64,000 nt of DNA from Pseudomonadota bacterium. GTDB lineage: Bacteria; Pseudomonadota; Gammaproteobacteria; Xanthomonadales; Ahniellaceae. This document shows positions 1 through 6,265 of the stretch, one piece after another. Position numbers and translations under genes: made by a program. The notes below the pieces were generated by a model. It was not told the origin of the DNA. It saw only the letters and a program-made list of their open reading frames with translations, and made no database searches. The stretch is taken from contig JALHNO010000005.1 in assembly GCA_022843465.1 (NCBI GenBank), forward strand, positions 86,691 to 150,690, in the 5' to 3' direction. The first letter of the stretch is position 1. Every line of letters starts with the position of its first letter.

Positions 1-389
1 TCCGGCTCAGTGATGATGTGACCCCGCTGGCGCGTCTGGATGTCGGCATGCGTGTGCTCCCACGTTTTCCGCAACTCAAACTGGCGCCGATCCTGATGGT
101 TGATGACCTCGAGCTGCCCCTGGCCGCCCTGGTCTGGGTGGAGATTGGTGCGGGCCCGCTGGCGCTTACGCGGATGCGCGATGTCGAAGCTTCGCGCTGC
201 CTGTTGCGTGATACGGTTGCTGCGCGGTTGTTCGCGCCCAGGCTGCTCTCGCGACATCTTGATTTCTGTGCCGACCTGGCGATACGCGCTCCGGCCTGGC
301 ACCTCAACATGCCGCGTGTCGAGCCTGCGCAACAGACCCGCATATTTGATCAGGCTTATCGCCTGCTGCGCGGATTGGGGTTGCCGTGA
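1..389 (+). CDS. HPr kinase-like (HprK family) protein, C-terminal part
   Basis: Only the C-terminal 129 or so residues are inside the window; the reading frame is open to the left edge. The visible part opens with the motif LSDDV followed by a D-V-G / P-R-F-P-Q-L-K-L stretch, which matches the end of HprK-type P-loop kinases (LSDD...DG..AYP..P.LKL). The Walker A motif would lie upstream and cannot be seen. Homologues sit in lasso-peptide and other RiPP clusters, where some phosphorylate the precursor peptide. The stop codon overlaps the GTG start of the B2-type gene by three bases, so the three genes are almost certainly co-translated. The family call rests on short motifs and context and is moderately sure. 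A substrate cannot be named. Confidence 0.6.
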   Translation, partial: RLSDDVTPLARLDVGMRVLPRFPQLKLAPILMVDDLELPLAALVWVEIGAGPLALTRMRDVEASRCLLRDTVAARLFAPRLLSRHLDFCADLAIRAPAWHLNMPRVEPAQQTRIFDQAYRLLRGLGLP

Positions 390-778
390 CTTCGGTGCCG
401 CGCATCTGGTGGTCACTGTGCGGCTGGCGCTGGTGGCGCAATGCCGGTGCCGAGGTGGCGCGTCGTGTCGCACCGGTTGCCAGCGCGGACGATGCTGAAT
501 CGGTTCGCTTGCTGAGCCGATACCTGCTCCGGATCGAGCGAACTGCGCGCTGGGTGCCAGGCAGTCGCTGTCTTGATCGCGCCCTGGCCTTGATCGAATG
601 CGCAGCCGCCGAAGGGGTGACGGCGCAATTGTGCGTCGGTGTCCGGCGGGTAGATCAGCAACTCAGGGCGCATGCCTGGGTGCAGGCCGGCGAGATCATC
701 ATCGATCCCGACCCGCAGGCCGTGTCACGATTCGTCCGACTGCAGGCGCACCAGCCGGGTCTGGAGTTCGACCGATGA
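386..778 (+). CDS. lasso peptide biosynthesis B2-type protease (transglutaminase fold)
   Basis: A 130-residue protein of the Transglut_core3 / lasso B2 family, a cysteine protease that removes the leader from a RiPP precursor together with a PqqD-like recognition partner. The papain-like catalytic set is visible: Cys62 in SRCLDRALAL, His96 in LRAHAWV, and Asp107 or Asp109 in the following IIIDPDP stretch. The length fits a stand-alone B2 protein rather than a fused B protein. The start is a GTG inside the previous gene's stop, and the end overlaps the next ATG (ATGA). No macrolactam synthetase (lasso C protein) or precursor is visible; both would have to lie upstream of the window. B2-like proteins also occur in clusters of unknown product, so lasso peptide is the likely but not proven class. 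Confidence 0.85.
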   Translation: MTSVPRIWWSLCGWRWWRNAGAEVARRVAPVASADDAESVRLLSRYLLRIERTARWVPGSRCLDRALALIECAAAEGVTAQLCVGVRRVDQQLRAHAWVQAGEIIIDPDPQAVSRFVRLQAHQPGLEFDR

Positions 779-1065
779 ATGCACAGTCGCCACGTTACCG
801 ACTCGCGCCCGGTGTTCTGGCGCAAACCGCGCTCGACGAGGCGGTGTTGCTCGACGCGCGTGCCGGGGCCTACTTCGGCGCCAATGCCAGCGCCACCCTG
901 ATCCTGCGCGAATTGCTTGCCGGCTCTGATGTGGACGTGATCGTCCAGCGGGTCCACCAGAAGTTCGAGCAGGACGCGGCAACCATTCGTGCCGACGTGA
1001 TCGCCTGTCTCGACGATTGGCTGCTTCGCGGCCTGATCGTCCCGACCGCGTCGGATACGCGCTGA
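775..1065 (+). CDS. PqqD-like RiPP recognition protein (B1)
   Basis: A 96-residue protein of the PqqD / RRE (RiPP recognition element) superfamily. Such proteins are small winged-helix modules that bind the leader of a precursor peptide and deliver it to the modifying enzyme or protease. The typical pattern is visible: an N-terminal strand region around YRLAPGVL, then DEAVLLDARAGAYFGAN (the family's 'LLD...G..Y.LN..A' core), then a helical half ending in DWLLRGLIV. The ATG overlaps the stop of the B2 gene, so it is translationally coupled. It is the last gene of the operon: a strong hairpin follows within about 30 bases. Confidence in the fold is high; the identity of the peptide it recognises is unknown. 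Confidence 0.85.
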   Translation: MNAQSPRYRLAPGVLAQTALDEAVLLDARAGAYFGANASATLILRELLAGSDVDVIVQRVHQKFEQDAATIRADVIACLDDWLLRGLIVPTASDTR

Positions 1066-1091
1066 GGCTGATCCTGGGTGACCGCCAATGA

Positions 1092-1132
1092 TCCGCTGTC
1101 GCGCTGCTGAACAATCGCTGCGCGACAGCGGA
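1092..1132. terminator. strong GC-rich hairpin after the RiPP operon
   Basis: A 13-bp perfect inverted repeat (1092-1104 with 1120-1132, core CCGCTGTCGCG / CGCGACAGCGG) with a 15-base loop. It lies between the PqqD-like stop and the ThrE start. There is no T-run after it, so it may be a Rho-assisted end, an RNA 3' stabiliser or a REP-like element rather than a classical intrinsic terminator. Confidence 0.5.
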
Positions 1133-1206
1133 CTTCGCCGCGAATGCCCGCAGATGTGCATTGCCTGGGTGCGCGGAAGGGTTACCCTCGCAGCCCGGAG
1201 ACCGCC

Positions 1207-2439
1207 ATGCACCAGACCGATTTCGAAAACCGCGTACGCTTCATCGCCAAGCTGGCGCGCCGACTGCATCAGTACGGCACCACGGCTGGTCGCCTTGAAA
1301 AGGCGATCGACAATGTCTCAGGTCGGCTGGGGCTCGGCTGCAACAGTCTGGCGACTCCGACATCGGTGATCATGTCGTTCGCGGTGCTCGACGAAGGCCC
1401 GGGCGCGCTGCCGCGTTCGACCCAGGTGTTGCGCGTCGATCCCGGTGAAGTGAATCTGCGCCGTCTGGTCGAGGTGGATGCGATTGCCGAGCGTGTGTTC
1501 AGCGGTGAACTGGATATCGAATCGGGTTTCCGCGCTCTTGAGGAACTGCAGAGCGGACTGAGCCGACGTGCCACGGTCATGCGCGTGATCAGTTTTGGCA
1601 TCTCCTCCGCCGCAGTTGCGACCTTGCTGAAGGGCGTGCTTGCCGATGTCATCGTTGCCGGTAGCCTCGGCCTGCTGATCGGGATCATGGCCAGTGTCGT
1701 CGAACGCCGGCCCGCACTGGCTCCATCCTTCGAGGCACTGGCGGCGTTCGTCGCGATGTTTGCGGTTTCCCTGATTGCCGCGTTGCTGCAGCCGCTGAAC
1801 ACCATCAGCGTGATGATTGCTGCCGTGATCGTGCTGATGCCGGGTCTGATGCTGACCACCGCGATCACTGAACTGTCGACCCAGCATCTGGTCGCCGGCT
1901 CAGTTCGCTTCATGGGCGCCACCGCAACCTTGCTGAAACTGACCTTTGGCACCGTCGCCGGCATGCAGGTGGCCAATCTGTTCAAGCTCAAGGCGATGCC
2001 CCTGCTCGCACAACCGCTGCCGGGATGGACCGAATGGGTGGCCCTGGTTGCCGGCAGCTATGCCTTTGCCGGCTTGTTCCAGGCGGCAAGGCGCGATTAT
2101 CCGGTGGCGATGGCCTCGAGCTGGATCGGCTATCTGTGCGCGCGCTTCGGCGGCCTGCTTTCCGGGCCTGAATTCGGTGTGTTTCTATCGGGGCTGGTGG
2201 TCGGTGCCGTCGCCAATCTGTACGCGCGCATCTGCAATCGGCCGGGTGCCATTGTCCGGGTGCCCGGCATCATCATGCTGGTGCCCGGGACGGTCGGATT
2301 CCGCAGCCTGTTCTACGTGTTCGAACGCGATGTCTACCTTGGTCTCGACAAGGCGTTTTCGTTGATCGTCATCCTGATTTCATTGGTGGCCGGATTGTTG
2401 TTTGGCAATCTGCTATTGCCGCCACGTCGGCATATCTGA
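1207..2439 (+). CDS. threonine/serine exporter, ThrE family
   Basis: A 410-residue inner-membrane protein of the ThrE family (both the N-terminal ThrE and the C-terminal ThrE_2 halves fused, as in Corynebacterium ThrE). The first 120 residues are soluble and carry a conserved hydrolase-like region; about ten hydrophobic helices follow. Visible family marks are the repeated G-x-MPG/VPG turns (VLMPGLMLTTA in the first half, VPGIIMLVPGTVG in the second). The ATG is chosen because a GGAG stands six bases upstream and the protein begins as in homologues; a longer frame upstream has no such site. It probably exports threonine and serine by proton antiport. It stands alone between two hairpins, so co-regulation with the RiPP genes is unlikely. 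Confidence 0.85.
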   Translation: MHQTDFENRVRFIAKLARRLHQYGTTAGRLEKAIDNVSGRLGLGCNSLATPTSVIMSFAVLDEGPGALPRSTQVLRVDPGEVNLRRLVEVDAIAERVFSGELDIESGFRALEELQSGLSRRATVMRVISFGISSAAVATLLKGVLADVIVAGSLGLLIGIMASVVERRPALAPSFEALAAFVAMFAVSLIAALLQPLNTISVMIAAVIVLMPGLMLTTAITELSTQHLVAGSVRFMGATATLLKLTFGTVAGMQVANLFKLKAMPLLAQPLPGWTEWVALVAGSYAFAGLFQAARRDYPVAMASSWIGYLCARFGGLLSGPEFGVFLSGLVVGAVANLYARICNRPGAIVRVPGIIMLVPGTVGFRSLFYVFERDVYLGLDKAFSLIVILISLVAGLLFGNLLLPPRRHI

Positions 2440-2444
2440 GACAA

Positions 2445-2468
2445 AAAAGCCGGCTTGCGCCGGCTTTT
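2445..2468. terminator. bidirectional intrinsic terminator between thrE and hns
   Basis: A perfect 10-bp stem, AAAAGCCGGC / GCCGGCTTTT, with the loop TTGC. It has T-runs on both strands and lies between two convergent genes, the normal place for a shared terminator. Confidence 0.92.
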
Positions 2469-2489
2469 CCGCTTGCGCCCGCTTGATCT

Positions 2490-2816
2490 TCAGCCGATCA
2501 GCAGGTCTTTTTCCTTTTTGCCAGCCGCCAGCGCTGCTGCAAACCAGCGCGGCTTGAGGCCGCGTCCGCTCCACACCTGGGCGGGATCGGCCGGGTTGCG
2601 GTACTTGGGTTTGACCTTGAACTTCACGGTCTTGGGGCGGCCACGACGGCTGCCGAATACCTCATCCAGCGACAGGCCCTCGTCATTGAGGATCTTGTTG
2701 ATGCGGTCGCGCACTTTCTGCACGGTTTCCACGGCAAGTTCTTCCTTGCGCTTGGCTGCCTTGTTGATGAGGTCGTTCAATTGCGAATTCGACAATTTCT
2801 TGAGGTCTATGCTCAT
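2490..2816 (-). CDS. H-NS family nucleoid-associated protein
   Basis: A 108-residue H-NS/StpA-family DNA-binding protein, expected to coat AT-rich DNA and silence promoters. Residues 1-45 form the charged coiled-coil oligomerisation part (KRKEELAVETVQKVRDRI). Residues 55-62 (SRRGRPK) form a basic linker resembling an AT-hook, and the C-terminal domain contains the family signature DPAQVWSGRGLKPRW (residues 77-91). The size and sequence match the short H-NS proteins of xanthomonads. The ATG at MSIDLKKL is preferred over the longer in-frame extension because that extension is low-complexity and lies over the non-coding leader. A 16-base palindrome sits 10 bases upstream of the start. The gene is monocistronic and ends in a shared terminator. 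Confidence 0.92.
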   Translation of the reverse strand: MSIDLKKLSNSQLNDLINKAAKRKEELAVETVQKVRDRINKILNDEGLSLDEVFGSRRGRPKTVKFKVKPKYRNPADPAQVWSGRGLKPRWFAAALAAGKKEKDLLIG

Positions 2817-2826
2817 GGTATGACTG

Positions 2827-2842
2827 GTTACCCCCGGGTAAC
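2827..2842. promoter_or_regulatory. palindrome GTTACCC-CC-GGGTAAC in the hns leader
   Basis: A perfect 7+7 bp dyad immediately upstream of the H-NS start codon. It could be an operator or a short mRNA hairpin affecting translation of hns. No protein can be named for it. Confidence 0.4.
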
Positions 2843-3522
2843 GAGATGAAGGAACGCGCCGCAACCGAAAATATCCAGCATTGACCAGCCTGGAGAATGC
2901 AGCAGTTGCGGAATATGACGGGAGCCAGCATGTTTTTCTGCCTGGCGGCCCCGGCCGATGCGGCGTCAACATAATGATGAATCTGGCGATTATTTCAAGC
3001 CCTTGGGGTAATACCGGAATAAATCATTTACAGTTGTTTTGCCCGGGAATAGCTCATCGGCTGCGCCGACGACAGGTCCCGCCGTTGGGCAGTGCACGGC
3101 ACTCGCCTTCTTCACATGGCGTCCCGCGAGCGCGTCTGCGCGGTGGCAACGCATTGCGGATATCTGCTGATTGCTCACCGTATTTCCGGCGGTCAGGCCG
3201 GATTCGTTCAGCCAATGGCGATTGCCAAGCGTCACCGGTCGAGGCACTGCTGCGTATAGGCTTCTGTAGCGTGGGCCTTGCCCCGCTGCTCGTGTTCCGG
3301 GTTTTTCCGCGAAGTCCGCACGATCAACAGCAGCGGGGCAAGCTCCGTTCCATGAAGTTCCTGCGAAGACGATGCTTCGGCGGTACAGGTGACGGTTCTG
3401 GCTGCCCGCTTTGCCTTTGTGGCGTCCATCGCGGAGGTTGGCAGCGGCCGGGACGCCCGTATCGCTTGCCTTTGTCAGCAGGGGAGGCACAATGTAGCCA
3501 TAGTCATCAGGGGTACGCCGTC
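2843..3522. other. non-coding stretch between hns and the next gene
   Basis: About 680 bases in which I find no convincing gene on either strand. Open frames crossing it have no family resemblance and no ribosome-binding site. It holds an AT-rich island near 2970-3035, probably containing the hns promoter and/or H-NS binding sites, and the long inverted repeat described separately. None of the usual structured RNAs (tmRNA, RNase P RNA, SRP RNA) is recognisable in it. The 3' end supplies the ribosome-binding region of the following gene (AGGGG about a dozen bases before the ATG). Confidence 0.6.
3277..3342. repeat. 14-bp perfect inverted repeat forming a 66-base hairpin
   Basis: The arms CTTGCCCCGCTGCT (3277-3290) and AGCAGCGGGGCAAG (3329-3342) are perfectly complementary. 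Inside them CGTG (3291-3294) can pair with CACG (3319-3322), leaving a 6-base bulge, so the fold would extend to about 18 bp. It lies in the middle of the non-coding stretch, some 180 bases before the next start codon. It may be a small RNA, a leader structure or a repeat element; there is no T-run to make it a terminator. Confidence 0.6.
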
Positions 3523-4419
3523 ATGGGGTTGTTGGACGATCTCGAACAGGAAGCGCAAAAGCGCCGGGAAGGCGAGGAGGACGTGCTGCGCAGGAAGCGC
3601 GAGCAGTTCAACGAAGTGACCATTCCCGCAATCGAAAATCTCTACAGTTACCTGCAGCGCCTGGCAAAGACGCTCAATTTCCTGAAGAGCGAAAGGCGCG
3701 CTACCTACCAGATTCCGGGCTATGGCGCGGTGGTCTGCCGCATTGATGCCGATATGGCGGTGCAGGCGCAGATGCCGATGTACGCCCGTGAAGTGAAACT
3801 GACGGTTACTGGCATCATCGATTCGTCCAGTTGTCCGGTAGTCCAGATCGACGGTGCCAGTCGGGTTGCGACCATGATCGAGGTGTTTCGCCGTGCCGGT
3901 TTCGACGCGATGCAGAAGGCCGACAAGGACGAGCGCGGTGCCATCATTTCCGCGCGCTTTCAGGCAGCCGGCAAGATTTCCATGGTCGCAACGTTCAATA
4001 TCGACATGCATTCCGACGTGCTACGCATGGAATTCACCAACTTCGATGCGTTGATCACCCGCAAGCACAGCCTGGCGATCGGCGCGGTCAACGACGAAAT
4101 CCTGGATTCGGTCGGCAAGTATCTGGCGCATCAGCAGAACTACGTGATGCGCGAATCGGTGTCCGACGAGAACCGCGAAGCCTGGCGCGCCAAGTTGCAG
4201 CAGGAGCAGCAGCGTCGGCAATGGGAGCAGAAGATCGCCGCGGTCCAGGCCGAGGAAGAGGCCAAGCTGCGCGGTTCGACGGGCCGCGTGACCGGGAAGA
4301 TCCGCTCCGTGCCGGCAGCGGAACCGGTCAGGCAACCGTCCCCTGCCCCGGCACCCGCGGCCCCGGCTCCGGGCCTGCTCGGCAAGCTGAGCGGGCTTTT
4401 TGGCAAGAAGGACAAGTAG
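3523..4419 (+). CDS. conserved hypothetical protein with coiled-coil ends
   Basis: A 298-residue soluble protein I do not recognise as a named family. The first 30 residues (MGLLDDLEQEAQKRREGEED...) and residues 210-250 (EQQRRQWEQKIAAVQAEEEA) are charged, coiled-coil-like helices. Between them is a mixed alpha/beta region, and the C-terminus is Pro/Ala-rich and ends in GLFGKKDK. There is no signal peptide or membrane segment. The ATG is chosen because it has an upstream AGGGG and begins a clearly amphipathic helix; the frame is open much further upstream but that part is compositionally unlike protein. After the TAG stop the frame continues for 35 codons and encodes a very hydrophobic segment (see findings). 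Its neighbours give no functional hint. Confidence 0.85.
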   Translation: MGLLDDLEQEAQKRREGEEDVLRRKREQFNEVTIPAIENLYSYLQRLAKTLNFLKSERRATYQIPGYGAVVCRIDADMAVQAQMPMYAREVKLTVTGIIDSSSCPVVQIDGASRVATMIEVFRRAGFDAMQKADKDERGAIISARFQAAGKISMVATFNIDMHSDVLRMEFTNFDALITRKHSLAIGAVNDEILDSVGKYLAHQQNYVMRESVSDENREAWRAKLQQEQQRRQWEQKIAAVQAEEEAKLRGSTGRVTGKIRSVPAAEPVRQPSPAPAPAAPAPGLLGKLSGLFGKKDK

Positions 4420-4523
4420 CGACCCTGCCGCCTGCTGGTCGTCTGGCTGCTGGTCGTGGTGGCGAGCGCCGGCGTACTTGCCGGACAACGAGTCGCCGGA
4501 GCCCCAATGCAGTCGCCCGTGCC

Positions 4524-5378
4524 ATGACCCCGAACCCTGCACACCCGCGCGTCGGCTTCGATGAGGTTCGCGATGCCTTGCTGTGTCGGCTGCCCGAAGA
4601 AAAAATCGCGCTGCTGCGCCGAATTGCCGAACACTGGCCAGCGACGGCAGGCGCGCAGCCGACGTCGACTGTCGCGCCTGAGTCGATCAGCGTCCCTGGT
4701 CGCCCTGAACGACCGCTGCTGGTGGCACCCCGCCTGCTGAAATCACGCGGCCTCGGCTCAGGTCGCGGTCGCGCGGCCTTGATTCATGCGGTCGCCCATA
4801 TCGAGTTCAATGCCATCAATCTTGCGCTCGATGCGGTCTATCGATTCCGCGGTATGCCGGCGGACTATTACCGTGACTGGCTGGCGGTGGCGCTGGACGA
4901 GGCGCGCCATTTCGAATTGCTGGTTGCCCGGCTGGCCCTGCTGGGGTTTGCCTACGGCGATTTTCCGGCGCATGATGGTCTCTGGGAGGCCGCGCAGCGC
5001 ACCGCCGATTCCTGTCTGCACCGGATGGCGCTGGTCCCGCGGGTACTGGAGGCACGCGGACTCGATGTGACGCCTGCCATGATCGAGCGCCTGCGCCGGG
5101 TCGATGACCTGGAGACCATTGCGGTGCTCGAAGTGATCCTGCGCGAAGAGGTCGGCCATGTCGCCGTCGGCACCCGCTGGTTTCAGCATTGTTGTGCCCT
5201 GCAGGGACTGGACCCAGACGCTACTTTTCTGGAACTGGTCCGTTCCCACTCGGCGGCTGCGATCCGCCTTCCGTTCAATGATGCCGCCCGCGAGATCGCC
5301 GGATTCAGCGCCGTCGAACGCGCTGGTCTGGTTGCCATCGCCGAACTCGGCAGGCCGATCACGACCGCGGAGCAATAG
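4524..5378 (+). CDS. ferritin-like di-iron protein, DUF455 family
   Basis: A 284-residue protein of the DUF455 ferritin-like superfamily. The four-helix di-iron ligand pattern is visible: H92 and E94 in HAVAHIEFNAINLALDA, E126 and H129 in LDEARHFELL, and E208/E209 with H212 in REEVGHVAVG. Members resemble MiaE/rubrerythrin-type oxygen-activating enzymes, but no substrate is established for the family. Residues 1-80 are a variable N-terminal region. The ATG is the first good in-frame start after the preceding gene's region; the gap holds an 11-base direct repeat (CTGCTGGTCGT twice). The gene appears monocistronic. The fold is fairly certain, the reaction unknown. Confidence 0.85.
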   Translation: MTPNPAHPRVGFDEVRDALLCRLPEEKIALLRRIAEHWPATAGAQPTSTVAPESISVPGRPERPLLVAPRLLKSRGLGSGRGRAALIHAVAHIEFNAINLALDAVYRFRGMPADYYRDWLAVALDEARHFELLVARLALLGFAYGDFPAHDGLWEAAQRTADSCLHRMALVPRVLEARGLDVTPAMIERLRRVDDLETIAVLEVILREEVGHVAVGTRWFQHCCALQGLDPDATFLELVRSHSAAAIRLPFNDAAREIAGFSAVERAGLVAIAELGRPITTAEQ

Positions 5379-5603
5379 CCGCTGCGCCTACCCGGGCCTC
5401 GGTCCGGCTGTCCCGCGCGGCTGAGGGGCAGCGTTCGCAACGCCTGCCGGCGGTCGCGGCCAGCCTCCGAGCGGTGCCAGGGTGTGCATGTCGGAATCCG
5501 CGTGCTTTCCTCGCCTGGCAACTTGTCGGAATTGTTGTCTGATGCTGGCCGGACGATTGCGTCGACCGGTTTGCCGCGCCGTTGCCGCTACGAGGTGAGA
5601 ACA

Positions 5604-6203
5604 GTGAAGAAGTCAGCATTCGACGGGTCTGAGATTCTGGCAGACTCGTGCTCCCAGCCCGTGGCCATGGTGACGACGGATATGCCGCCCGCAGGTGCAT
5701 CCAGACCGGCGCGAGACGAACAGTTCGCCGCTGTCTATGCCGAACTGATGCGGCTGGCGCGGCGTCAGCGTGGCCCCGGCGATACCCTGAATACCACGGC
5801 GATCGTGCACGAGCTGTATTTGCGCCTGGCCAATGGCGAGGGTGCCACCATTCGCAGCGAACGCCAGTTTCTGGGTTATGCGGCGCGCGCGATGCGCAAT
5901 CTGCTGATCGACCGCGCCCGCGCCCGGCTGAGCGAGAAGTCCGGTGGCGGCCAGATTGCGGTTTCACTGGATGATGCCCATGCGGCGGCGGTTTCGGTGG
6001 ATGCGCGCGAGGCGCTGGCCCTCGACGACGGCTTGCGCCAGCTCGAACGCGAGGACGCCCGCGCTGCCGAAGCACTGGCCCTGAACTATTTCGCCGGACA
6101 GACCGCCGACCGGATTGCGGCGGTGCTCGGTGTCACCCGGCGCACGGTGGAGCGCGACCTCCAGTTTGCCCGGGCCTTCCTCAAGGCGATCTGCAGCGAG
6201 TGA
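5604..6203 (+). CDS. ECF-type RNA polymerase sigma factor paired with a Ser/Thr kinase
   Basis: About 199 residues if translation starts at the GTG that has GAGG eight bases upstream; ATGs 21 and 26 codons later would give shorter proteins close to the family's usual length. Region sigma-2 is visible as AVYAELMRLARRQ ... TLNTTAIVHELYLRLA ... FLGYAARAMRNLLIDRARA, and sigma-4 as NYFAGQTADRIAAVLGVTRRTVERDLQFARAFL. This is the TIGR02999/ECF43-like type that accompanies protein kinases instead of anti-sigma factors. Threonines (T61, T64, T65) stand where ordinary ECF factors have acidic residues in region 2.2, which fits activation by phosphorylation (known for EcfP/PknT and EcfK/PknS). The kinase gene follows after about 60 bases. 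Confidence 0.9.
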   Translation: MKKSAFDGSEILADSCSQPVAMVTTDMPPAGASRPARDEQFAAVYAELMRLARRQRGPGDTLNTTAIVHELYLRLANGEGATIRSERQFLGYAARAMRNLLIDRARARLSEKSGGGQIAVSLDDAHAAAVSVDAREALALDDGLRQLEREDARAAEALALNYFAGQTADRIAAVLGVTRRTVERDLQFARAFLKAICSE

Positions 6204-6265
6204 GCGTGGCAGGTGTCGCGCTGCTTCGCCGCGCAGCCTGAAGGGTCCGCTGAAGGAAGCCGGTC

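Noticed and set aside
3277-3342. The long hairpin as tmRNA, RNase P RNA, SRP RNA or 6S RNA
   Set aside because: None of the conserved core sequences of those RNAs is present; only an unassigned inverted repeat can be supported.
2990-3490. 166-codon minus-strand frame in the non-coding stretch
   Set aside because: No ribosome-binding site, no recognisable motif, and it crosses the long hairpin; composition does not look protein-coding.
4432-4457. Direct repeat CTGCTGGTCGT twice, as a possible recombination or attachment site
   Set aside because: Only 11 bases with a 15-base period, no integrase or mobile gene nearby; treated as local duplication.
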